The position numbers and the translations under genes are program-made. A DNA stretch of 37,626 nt from a virus, in IMG/VR virus record IMGVR_UViG_3300048509_000011, positions 1-37,626 of that record. One strand, 5' to 3'. Positions within the stretch are counted from its first letter, which is position 1. The number at the start of each line of letters is the position of its first letter. Below the pieces are notes generated by a model that was given only the letters and a program-made list of their open reading frames with translations, had not been told where the DNA came from and ran no database searches. Of this stretch, positions 22,614-33,000 are shown one piece after another.

Positions 22614-23098
22614 CCTTACAAGTAGTAGAACAGCCAGAATCAGAGAACCTCGTGCCTAAAAAGTATGAGGCTATTTTGCTTTCTACTCAAGAGTTAGTGG
22701 ATAAATATTGGGCACAATGTGTGCCGCATTTAGATCGTTGCCTAGAAGGTATGCACGGTGAGTGCACTATAGACGATCTTTATACAAGCGTCATGCAAGG
22801 CCAGATGTATGCCATAGCAGTAAAAAATGACGACACTGAATTACCAGACGTAAAATTAATTTTGGTTCTACAGTTAGTATATTACCCACAGTACACAGCT
22901 ATGAATGTTGTGGCTATGGGAGGTAAAGACCTTCGGCACCTTATTAAGAAGTTCTGGGCTGATGTCTGTGGATGGGCGCGTATCTGTGGTGTTACACAGA
23001 TTGAGTGCTCGGTAGCCCCTGGAATGGAGCGTATTCTTTCAACTGTTGGCTTTGAGCGTAAATATGTCCAACTAAAACAAGATTTAATGGAGGTCTAA
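22610..23098 (+). CDS. GNAT-like acetyltransferase-fold protein
   Basis: This 162-residue protein looks like the GNAT-like proteins often encoded beside internal virion genes in marine phages. It has a DLYTSVMQGQMYAIAV segment, a central strand KLILVLQLVYYPQ, a WADVCGWARICGVTQIEC helix-strand pair and a final GFERKYVQLKQDL. I do not see a clean acetyl-CoA loop (Q/RxxGxG/A), so catalysis is uncertain. It is coupled to the upstream gene by an ATGA overlap. Confidence 0.65.
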   Translation: MTLQVVEQPESENLVPKKYEAILLSTQELVDKYWAQCVPHLDRCLEGMHGECTIDDLYTSVMQGQMYAIAVKNDDTELPDVKLILVLQLVYYPQYTAMNVVAMGGKDLRHLIKKFWADVCGWARICGVTQIECSVAPGMERILSTVGFERKYVQLKQDLMEV

Positions 23099-23099
23099 A

Positions 23100-24551
23100 A
23101 TGACAGCTATCACAATAAACCCGATGGTGGTTGCACTTAGGCCCACTAACGGAACTATCATAAGACGTATTCAACCAACTGAGCACGGCGGCGGGGTTAA
23201 GAAAGTCCTAGCTGTCGTTGTTGCAGTTGCTATCCCAATCGCAGCACCTGCTATTGCAAGCTCGCTTGTAGCCTCAGCAGGTATTTCTGCTATATCGGCT
23301 TTTGCTGCCACTACTGTGGGAGCGGCGGTGACTTCGGCTGTTGTCGGTGCAGGACTCGGAGCTATCTCAGCTAAAGTTATGGGCGGCGATGTTAAGTCAG
23401 GCGCGATTATGGGCGCAATCGGCGGCGGTATCGGTGGTTACGGTGTTGCACAAAGTACCGGAGCGGGTCTTGGTAACGTGGCAGACACAGGCATTCAAGC
23501 GACAGCTAATAACACTTTCGGCACCACCTTTGGTCAGACCGGAACAGAAACAGCTGGACTAAATACTACAGATGCAGGCAATACGCTAACCAGTGACGCA
23601 ACCGGTGGTACACTAGCAGACGCTACAACAGGCGAAGCCACACTGCAGAATGCTAGCTTTAGAAATCCTGAAGGTGTAAGCGACGCAGCCGCTAAACTAT
23701 CTAATAATACAACAACTGGAACTGCAAAAACAGCGATGGAACAACTTGGCCCTGACGCTACGTTTGCGGCTAAGTCAGGTGCATACATGAAAGACGCAGG
23801 CTCAGCGCTTGTCAGTAAGGTCACAGACCCTGCTTCCTTGGCTAGTTTGACAATGCAGGCCGGTGCTCAACTACTTGGTGCGGCAATGGCACCTGATCCA
23901 GAGATGCCACCAGAACAGCGTGAGCTACTTGAGATGCGTAAAACTGAACTCGCAGAGCTTAAAGAACGCGATGAGGCTGCGTTTAACGCCCAGATGGATG
24001 CGGCTAAGGGTTTCTTACAGCAAGCAGAGCAGTACGATCCTACATACATGGCGTTCCAAGCGGCTAACAAAGAAGCCATTGACCAACAACGTAAGCTGCG
24101 TGAGCAGTACCGTAAAGCTTCATTGCAGAGCGGTGGCCGTGACATCAGCGAAGCAGAAAAGCGCCGTATGAGCCTAGACTCAGCGCGTAATGTTAGCTCT
24201 CGCTACGACGAAGGATTCCAGAAGGGTCTAACTGCTCAGAACCAAGTGACACAAGCTGGGCTATCAGCGATTCCTAACTCTGCAAACTTTGCTACGTACA
24301 CTAACGCACTTCAGAGTTTGTCTCAGGATACTCAGAAAGCTGAAGACGCAGCTATCCAAGCTTCACAAGGTGCGGGTAAAAATATCTCTGACTTGTTTGC
24401 TGGGTTCAATACCACATCGGGCACTGGCTACGGCGCAGATAGCTATTGGAACAGCAACAAAGCAAAAAAGAAAAAGAAGGCTGGGGTTAATACAAACACT
24501 TTCCAAGGTATCAACGGCCCAGTTGAGCTTAAAGCTGATAATTACGCATAA
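23100..24551 (+). CDS. Internal virion protein A (hydrophobic, glycine zipper)
   Basis: This 483-residue protein is behind a strong GGAGGT site. Residues 30-130 are hydrophobic and Gly/Ala-rich (VLAVVVAVAIPIAAPAIASS; then GAIMGAIGGGIGGYGVAQ), a glycine-zipper-like pattern of membrane insertion. The rest is Ala/Thr-rich and then strongly helical (ELLEMRKTELAELKERDEAA), ending in a Lys-rich tail. It would be stored in the capsid and ejected to form part of a channel across the host envelope, as T7 gp14-gp16 do. Function is inferred from composition and order. Confidence 0.65.
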   Translation: MTAITINPMVVALRPTNGTIIRRIQPTEHGGGVKKVLAVVVAVAIPIAAPAIASSLVASAGISAISAFAATTVGAAVTSAVVGAGLGAISAKVMGGDVKSGAIMGAIGGGIGGYGVAQSTGAGLGNVADTGIQATANNTFGTTFGQTGTETAGLNTTDAGNTLTSDATGGTLADATTGEATLQNASFRNPEGVSDAAAKLSNNTTTGTAKTAMEQLGPDATFAAKSGAYMKDAGSALVSKVTDPASLASLTMQAGAQLLGAAMAPDPEMPPEQRELLEMRKTELAELKERDEAAFNAQMDAAKGFLQQAEQYDPTYMAFQAANKEAIDQQRKLREQYRKASLQSGGRDISEAEKRRMSLDSARNVSSRYDEGFQKGLTAQNQVTQAGLSAIPNSANFATYTNALQSLSQDTQKAEDAAIQASQGAGKNISDLFAGFNTTSGTGYGADSYWNSNKAKKKKKAGVNTNTFQGINGPVELKADNYA

Positions 24552-24563
24552 GGAGTAAACCGA

Positions 24564-27080
24564 ATGGCATTGCTCGGAAATTTTATAGGTGGCGCACTGG
24601 GGATGCAGTCGGCGGAGGACTACGAAGGAGCGGTAACGTCTGCTAGTAGACTACAAGCACTGCAGCGTAAGAACCAGTTTACCAAAGACATGATGAACTC
24701 TGCTAAGCCTGCAGACCCTGCGGCTGTGCGGCAAGTTGCCCCCTTTAACCCCAATGATGCGTTTGCGTTTGACAACCTACAACAACCTGGCCTGCGTAAT
24801 ATTCCTGTACCACCTGTCGATCCTGTCGATCAAGAAGGTGGTGTGGCGCAAGGTATAGATGAAGCGGATAAAGTAACAGACCAAGAGGGGAAGCCGCCCC
24901 TAGAAGATCCATATATAGAGCCGAAAGCACCTGTTGTCCCTGAGTTTGACAGCGGCAAAACTGTTATTAACCCTAACGATAACGAAAATATTCCTAATAA
25001 CCAGATTCCTAAGCCTGAGTTCCAAGACCCTGACCTGTCTAATTTGTTTCCAGACGGCGTGGTTTCTGAGAATGATATCTCAGATGAAGATAAAACTGAT
25101 CTGCATGTGCAGGGATTCCCGTGGAAAGTTCTAGATAAGAACGGCGGCAAGGTAGTTATCCACAACGGTGTTGAGTACGACATCAAGAAGATAGGTGACA
25201 GCTACGTTCTTACTAACCGAATGGGTATGCCGAATTACCCACTAACTGACGCGTTTACTAAAGGCCGTAGTCGAGGTATTACAAACACTGAGATTGTTCC
25301 CCGAACTAATAGTGCTGCGGACGATCTAGCTGCTGCTACAGTAGATAACAAGTATATCGCTAATGCACTAAAGTCTATTAAGAACAACAAATTTCAGAAT
25401 GGTATTACTAACTCTACTACTGCGTTAGCTCGCCAGTTTGGTATTGACCAAGGTGAAGCTTTAGCACTGCTAGCTATTGAATCCAACTTCGGCAACGTAA
25501 AATTCGACAGCCGCTCATCTACTCGTGGGCCTCTGCAGATACAAAACTTAGCCTTTAAGGATGTTAAGGCGTACTTCAAAGGCGCTAACCCTGCAAACTC
25601 AGGGGTGAGTGATGAGCAGTGGTCACGCATGACTTCAGCTGCTGCAAACCTACCTAAAAACCACGCTAACCTAACCGATACTAACGACCAAATTGCTGCT
25701 GGCCTGCTGTATTTTAAGATGATTGGCCTAAAGGGCGTAGATAAAAAGTTTCAAGCTGCTGCATATTTTGATGGTTATGGGAAATACATCGGCGTCAACG
25801 ATATCTCAGACGTTAAAAAGTTTTCAGGCCCAAACACCTTAGCTACAGTTACTCAATATAACTCTGCGTTCTTAGGTATGCGGGGCTACATGGGGCAAGT
25901 GGCTGATTATTACTACCCGCAAGGCGGTGCACTTGCTGGGGCTTCTACTACGACACAGGGTAATACTGTAGGCCAACCCAACATGCCAACAGACGATCAG
26001 ATTGTAGCTGAAGCTGATGCAGCATTAACTGGCACTAGCACTACGACACAGGGTAATACGGTTGGTATGCCTAGTGTGCAGACACAAACACAAATACAAA
26101 CACAAACAGTAACCGATACAGATGGTACTGAAAAAGAATCTATCGCCACTACTGAGGTAAAAGAGCCTGAGCAGGAGATTGTTAAGTTCCTGCAGAATCC
26201 GCCTAACATCGGGATCGAAATGCAGAACCTGCTTAATGGTAGGAAGCTAGGAGTCGATAACCTTAATCGCCAGCTGCAAACTCTGAACGAACAGATCAAT
26301 GCTAACAATGCAAAAGCAGCTGAGTACGACAGGTTTGCAGATATTGCACTGGCCAACGGCCAGATTGCTACGTTTGAGAGGTATAGCGGTCTAGCTGACG
26401 GACTTATTAAACAGTCTAACGACCTACGCAACAGCGGCCTAGACGCTCAGAACCAAGCCCGAGTGGCTATGCAAGAGTTCGATAACAAGATGCTTCTAGT
26501 ACAGGGTGCGCAAGCCCTACAGGATTTATCCTTTGGCTCCACCGCTCGTGCAGGCGCAGTTCTGTCAGCGTTCTCTGGCTTGGATATTCAGATCGTGCCA
26601 CGTTCAGACGGCAAGTTTGATCTTATGGTTAATGGAAATCGTCAGCAGACATACACTATGGCTGAGCTATCTGATAAACTACAGCGTACCTACAGCCAAG
26701 CATATCGTGAAAGCCAGACTAAGCTACAGACAGAACGTCAGACATACTTGTTTGAAAAAGGCGTCGATCTTGAGTCTAAGCTTGCTGAACAACGTGACAA
26801 ACTACTGGGTGATCTTAAGATAGAGAACCTTAAAAACGCTTACGGTATTTATCTTGAAGAGCTTAAACAACGTAAGGGTGAGTTCAAAGCCCTTGGCGAT
26901 GGCTTCGCTTTAATCTATGATAATGGACAATACTTCTTACTTCAGCCAGAAGCTGTAGAAGAAACAATAAACGGCGAAAAAGTACGGAGGCCAAAGCTGA
27001 CCCCTCTTAGCCCTGGGCAAGCTCAGGCGTTAAACACACCAGAGGCAACAGCGGATGACTTCAAAGCCGCAGCAAAGTGA
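24564..27080 (+). CDS. Internal virion protein B with lytic transglycosylase-like domain
   Basis: This 838-residue protein has AAGGAG eight bases before the ATG. An acidic, Pro/Asn-rich part (about 50-175) precedes an SLT-like domain at about 285-420: LALLAIESNFGNVKFDSRSS with the presumed catalytic Glu306, followed by TRGPLQIQNLAF and a later AAYFDGYGKY segment. A Thr/Gln-rich linker (about 455-525) with a DNA-level repeat leads to long coiled coils (about 560-760). It probably opens peptidoglycan during DNA entry, as T7 gp16 does. The domain call is from motif order and needs a profile search. Confidence 0.75.
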   Translation: MALLGNFIGGALGMQSAEDYEGAVTSASRLQALQRKNQFTKDMMNSAKPADPAAVRQVAPFNPNDAFAFDNLQQPGLRNIPVPPVDPVDQEGGVAQGIDEADKVTDQEGKPPLEDPYIEPKAPVVPEFDSGKTVINPNDNENIPNNQIPKPEFQDPDLSNLFPDGVVSENDISDEDKTDLHVQGFPWKVLDKNGGKVVIHNGVEYDIKKIGDSYVLTNRMGMPNYPLTDAFTKGRSRGITNTEIVPRTNSAADDLAAATVDNKYIANALKSIKNNKFQNGITNSTTALARQFGIDQGEALALLAIESNFGNVKFDSRSSTRGPLQIQNLAFKDVKAYFKGANPANSGVSDEQWSRMTSAAANLPKNHANLTDTNDQIAAGLLYFKMIGLKGVDKKFQAAAYFDGYGKYIGVNDISDVKKFSGPNTLATVTQYNSAFLGMRGYMGQVADYYYPQGGALAGASTTTQGNTVGQPNMPTDDQIVAEADAALTGTSTTTQGNTVGMPSVQTQTQIQTQTVTDTDGTEKESIATTEVKEPEQEIVKFLQNPPNIGIEMQNLLNGRKLGVDNLNRQLQTLNEQINANNAKAAEYDRFADIALANGQIATFERYSGLADGLIKQSNDLRNSGLDAQNQARVAMQEFDNKMLLVQGAQALQDLSFGSTARAGAVLSAFSGLDIQIVPRSDGKFDLMVNGNRQQTYTMAELSDKLQRTYSQAYRESQTKLQTERQTYLFEKGVDLESKLAEQRDKLLGDLKIENLKNAYGIYLEELKQRKGEFKALGDGFALIYDNGQYFLLQPEAVEETINGEKVRRPKLTPLSPGQAQALNTPEATADDFKAAAK
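25947..26059 (+). repeat. 20-bp direct repeat in the linker of internal protein B
   Basis: ACTACGACACAGGGTAATAC occurs at 25947-25966 and 26040-26059, 93 bases (31 codons) apart and in frame. It encodes a TTTQGNTV element twice. A Thr/Gln microsatellite-like stretch (about 26085-26110) follows the second copy. The pair flanks a flexible hinge and could mediate deletion or expansion of it. Confidence 0.7.
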
Positions 27081-27088
27081 GGTAGGTA

Positions 27089-30000
27089 ATGGCTAAGGCG
27101 GGACTTAAAGCATTTGGTAGCCCTACCCTTGCAGCTATGGACATAGAGCCGCTAGGCAATCCATATGATCCTGCTCCTAATATAGGGATGGGTAATCTTC
27201 TAGGTCAAAAAGAAGCTATCGGCAGAGAGATTGATGCTGAGTACGCTAAAGGTATGTCTCAGTTCTCTATGCCTGAGGTAAAACGCCCTGCTCCTACTGG
27301 CCCTAATGTTCTGTTTGACCCACAGCAGAACAAGATGTTTGTGAATGGCTCGCTGTTTGACTTAGACGACGCTGACAATGCTCTTAAGTCTGAGCAATTC
27401 CTAGATGGCCCACGCCAAGCTCCCCCTACTGGTAGCTGGCAGCAAGTTACACCGCAGGAATACGGCAAGTATATCAAATCTATTAAAGACCCTACGCTTT
27501 CCCGCAGATTCGCTGAGAACTTTGACACTGGTATGGCACAGCTACGCTCCCTATTTGGCGCTGGCTCTGTACTTGTTGGCGCAGAAGAGTATGGCCTTGG
27601 GGTCATGGAGCGTGCGGAAGAAGACATACGCAAGAACTCACCATTCTACACAGAGTTTACCGATATTGGTATGGGTGACGCAGACATCGGCCCAGTTGAC
27701 TGGTTTGTTGGTGTCCTTGGCGCACAAGGCCCGATGCTTCTTGAGACTATCGCTGCAGGTGCTATCGGTTTCGTTGCAGGTTCCGCCACAGCAGGGCCAG
27801 GATTAGGCTCAGTCGGCGGTACTATTGCTGGTATTACAGGTAAGTCAGCATTTAAGCAAGCTGTCAAGGAAGCAGCTGAAGCCTACGCTAAAGAAAAAGT
27901 TAAAGGTAAAGCAGCAGCTAAAGCCTTTATGAAGACTGACCAAGGTAAAGTTCTTAAGCGTGCATCAGGCATTGCGGGAGCAGTTACGTTAGGTTACGCA
28001 AACAACTTTGGCATCGCTTCATCAGATGTTTACTCAGAGCTTCTCGAAAGCGGTGTAGACCCTAGCGACTTTGGAGCCAAGATGACTGCGCTTAGCGCAG
28101 CTGTTCCGTATGCACTACTAGATACAATCCCTGAGTTTATCGTAGGTGCTAAGATATTTGGCAACATAGCCAGAGGCTCTAAAGGTAGCCGCTTACGTCG
28201 CGGTGCAACAGGTGCTGGTGTGGGCGGCACACTAGAGGGGGCCACTGAAGCAACCCAAGAATCTATTATTATGGGTGCTACGAGCGCCTACACTGGTCGT
28301 GAGTACGAATCAGATGAAACTCTATCACGCCTAATCAATTCATTTGCCGCAGGCTTTGCTATTGGTGCGCCTATCGGTGGTATCGCTAACCTTAAGTCTA
28401 ATAAAGAAGCTGACATCCTACAGGGTGCGCCTACTGAGCAGGAGCAAGGAACACAGCAGGGTGAAGGCCCAGTACAACAGGAGCTATTTGAAGAAGGCAC
28501 TGGACTTGGTACTGCGCCTGAGCTTGACCCAAATATTGCGGCATTGCGGGCACAGGATGAAGCCCTAAGACAGGAAGTTATTACTGACCTTGGTCAAGCC
28601 CAACAAGACGAGGCTATTAGGCAAGAGGTAGCGGGTGTTGCTAACCAGCCCCCTACACCAGTAAACCCTGCAGAACAAGAACAAGCAGTACAAAACGAAA
28701 TTAGGCAGCGTGAGATAGCTGAAGCTAACCGCTTAGACAGAGCTATGGAGGCAGGACAGCCCCTGTCTGATCGTACGGGCGGAGTGCAACCAGACCAAGG
28801 TGATTTGTTTGCTCTTGATGGGCCTGCATATACCCCACCTACACCCCCAGTGCCGCCAGCACCTCCAGTTCCCGTAGAGAACGTAAGTGAGGCTATTCAA
28901 CAAGCTGCAACACAGCAGCCGCAGGCACAACCAAACCTATTACAGCAGCGTATGCAAGAAGCAGTTGCACGCCAGCAAGAACAAGAACAGCAAGCACAAC
29001 AGCAAGCACAGCAAGCCCAGCAAGAGGCTGAGATGCGAGCAATGGAAGACGCACGGATTGAACAGAATAACCGCGAAGTCGAGAACGCGCTTGCCTTACA
29101 GCAGTCGCAGAACGAAATCGCGGCTTATGAGGCGGAGCAATTAGGCAGGCAGCAGGCGGAAGTTTCTCCACCGCCTGCTCCGGTTGCGGGTCTCCCTACC
29201 GTACCAGTTCCAGTTACTCCGCCTCGCCAGTTAGACTTGTTCCGTGGCCAAGTTAAGCTGCCAAAGATAACTAAGGCGGAACAAAAAGAAATCACCAAAC
29301 AGAATCGTCTACTCCGCAAGCAGGAGCGTGAGGCTCAGAAGGCAGCTGAAGAAGCAGCAAGCCCAATGACCCCAGCGGAAGCGCGTGCAGCAGGGCAAGG
29401 TATTCTATTTACACAACGTGGCGAGCCGTCAGTTGCTGCCCTCAAGGGTGCCGGTACTACAGTGCCAGCCACACCAGAACTTATTCAGACAACCCCTGCT
29501 GAAGAGACCGTCGTTGCGCAACAGCAAGAGATCAACAGGCTTCAACAGCAGGTGCAGGAGCAACAAGAGATTAATAAGCTCCAGCAGCAAGTACAGGAGC
29601 AGCAGAATGTACAGGAGCAAAGCCCAGAAAGAGTGGATGGAAGCCAACCTACCGAAAGTAGCGAAGAAGTTCCAGTCAGCAACGCCAGAGAACGCGCAGC
29701 TGCCGCAACAAATCGCTCTCAAGAGCGTCTCAGAGAAGCGGAGAATCGCAAGGCAGCAAGCAGCCCTGCGGAAACAGAAGCAGCCGTTCGGGGATCTGGG
29801 GCCGAACAAAGTGTACAGGAAGATAGCGTACAAAGGCAACCTGTCGTAGACCCAGACAGCGAAGCAGCACTTGTACAAGAGTTGGTATCTGAGTTTGAAT
29901 CAGAGCAAGACTCCGGTGAACTACGCGGGCTTGCTGTGTCTCTACTGGATTACGCATATTGGTCTGCCGCTCCTAGTGGTACAAACGCAGAGGCCACGGA

Positions 30001-33000
30001 CTACAGAGCCGCAAGGACAGCGGCTAAAGCTTTTGTGGATAAAACATTTACAGCCCCTGAGACTTTCTCCGAAGGCCAAAAGAAAATACTAGACGAGACC
30101 TTTGTTAAGTTCGCCACATACGAAACAGAAACGCGTTCTTCCACACAACCGTGGTTTGAGTACGCTACACGCCGTGGCCTAGTAGATAAAATTGCTGACC
30201 CAAAGAACGGCATAACAATTACAGGTGCTCCATATAAAGCTATGGCTAACCCAGCACCAGCAGCTAACGTGTCACAGTCTAGGTCTGAAGACTCCTCTAC
30301 TATGGCTGACGCAGCCAAGGCAGCAGACGATAAACGAGGTAGCTTCTACAGAGCGGACAACAGCCAGCCTATCACTGACCCTCTTCCAAAGTTGCGCGTG
30401 CAGGCTATCGCTAAGAAAGCTATCTCTAGTCTAAAGATTAAGCCAAAGGTATTTGTCTATAAAGATCAAGCAGAGCTTAAAGCTGCTAACCCAGAACTGT
30501 TTGAGCGTGCAAATAACTCACGCCCTGATGGTGACTTTGAGTTTACCCCTGCAGCAGGATTCTCTGTGGGCGATGAAATCATTTTGTTTAGTGACAACAT
30601 TAAAACAGAACAGCAGGCACAGTTTGTTATAGCGCACGAGACTATGGGCCACTTTGGCTTCCGTGCTTTCATGGCTGAACCACAACTTAATACAGTCCTA
30701 GAAGAAATCTACCGAGGTGATTCTTCCGTCCGCGCAATGGTTGACCGCCGCGTTGAGATGGGTATGAACAAGCTAGAAGCCATCGAAGAAACAATGGCTG
30801 ACAAAGCAGCCGACCTAGATTCTAGCCTTATCAAACGAATGTGGTACGCAATCAAGGATGCCCTAGAAGCTATGGGTGCAACCTTTGAAGATGACCTGGC
30901 CAGGTACATGATTAGACAATCACGCAGAAACTTGTTGCAGGGTGGTAGCGGTCTAGTAAGCATGCAGGAGCTAGGGAATAACCTTAAGAGCTTACAGTCT
31001 GACAACACGTTGGGACGCTACTCACTTGTAGAAGATACTGCAGACGCAGCCTCACGAGCTATGGCATCGCACGCTTACGTACAACGTGGCGGTCAGTACG
31101 GCGGCATGAACGCTCTGAAGAACATGCTTAAGAACGCAAAGGATATAGAGAACATCCGTGATGTCGGTGTGTTCCTTGGTAAGCTAGCTGAAAACGTACA
31201 GTCTCTGGACAACATGGCTACCAGAAGCGATGGCCTCCAGCAGGTGTTTAATATATTCCAATCTCGTTCAAGTAGAGCAAGACGCTTCCTGTCTAACTAC
31301 GAAGGTATGACTGCGTTCTCCCACTCTGCGTTCTCGTACACAGCAGACGGCGGCGGAAAAGAAGGTGGGCCAACAGAAGCTGAGCTACTACAAGCAGGTC
31401 AGCTGCTAGCATATGGCGCATTGCACAAGCAGAATACTGTTACTGACGGAGAGATCCGTGATGTGGGTGATCTTGTTATTGACGACAACGGAACCATAGG
31501 CATCAACAGCGTTAACTTCACAGCCGCACAAGAAGCAGGAAAGCTAACACGCGAGGACTTCCAAAATGGATTACGCGTAACACTTGGCGACCAAGAACAA
31601 AAAGTATTTACAGAAGATACGTGGACACCTGACTTCACAATCACAGACCGCGTATGGAAAATCTACACTGAACAAAGAACAGCAGTAGACCAGTCTGCTC
31701 TTGATGTGGTTCGCTCTACTATCGAAGGGGCTATAGCCCAACGTGACGCTACTATTAACCAATTCAAAAAATCTTACGGTATGTCAGATATAGACTCTAT
31801 GGTCATGCGTAAGGTCATGGAGCAGTACGTTCGTCTGTATCAAGAAGGTGCGAGACAGGAAGGCGGTAGCTTCCAATACAAGAGCGAGTCAGTAACCAAT
31901 GCCCGTACGTTCCTAAGAGAATTTAACCGCGCACTGTTTCAGAAAGGTAAGGTGCAGGACTTTAAGCAGGGTAGAGAGGACGCTGCTAAGTTCCAAGGCC
32001 CAGAGTTCCAAGATATTATTGATGGATTGGACTCACTGTCTGCTAAGAACTACTCAAAGAGCCAAGCTAACCGCGTAACATCTGCGATTGGTAACTTGTA
32101 TCTTCTCGATGTACAGGCACAGAACGCACAGTTTAATGCTAAGCGTACGATAATGACATCGTATGTACCGTTCACACGCCGTGGCAACCAGCAGATTAGG
32201 GTTGTGGCGTTTGACGCTAACGGCGAAGTAGTCAAGTTGGATGATGTGTGGCGCACAGTCATGCCGTACTACCAAGCTGGTAGCCGTAAGGATGCCCGCG
32301 AGATAGCTGACAATCTAAATACAGAGTTTGGCGACACCGAGTTTACTCTTACAGATGAGTCAGGTGCAGAGCGAGCCGTAACCTTCCGAGCAGTGACCGA
32401 GACAACCCGTAAAGGTTCAGTCTTAGGTCAGCAGTTTAGTCTGACTGACTTCACGAATACACTTGCTCGTTTAGATGTAAACATAAACCCAGAAGAACGT
32501 GAACGTATTGTGGAGGCTTTGACTGCCCAGACTCAACGTGCTCGTAGGAGCATCCAGAGAGCGGGTGTTAAAGGTTGGGATCAAGACGTTGTACGTAGCA
32601 CATCAGAATATCTTGAGACGCAGGGGCACATTGCAGGGCAGGCTTTCTACCGCCACCGTCTAAACAACATCATGTTGGACGACAGCTTATGGCGTGGTAA
32701 CTCAAAGCAAATGCAAGACTTGTACGCTCAGACAGAGCGCACTGACCTAACACCAGAGCAGATGCGTAAAGCCCAAAATGATTATGACCGCTATGCCTAT
32801 ATGTATCAGTATATGGCAGGTGATGGTATGCCACAGGCTACTAACCGTGTGTCTGGCAAGGCTATGAAGAACCTAGGTAGAGGTGAAGACTACAGAGGCA
32901 CAGCACTCGGACTACAGCAATGGTATGCTGACAGTGCGAACATCAACGACTCGACTGAGGACTTACTGTCAGGTGAAACTGGCTCTCGTTTGAAGATGTG

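Noticed and set aside
22610-23098. Named acetyltransferase with specific substrate
   Set aside because: No clear acetyl-CoA binding loop; only a GNAT-like overall pattern can be supported.
23100-23480. Possible holin-like gene start because of strong hydrophobic segments
   Set aside because: The frame continues for 483 residues as an internal virion protein and is far from the lysis cassette.
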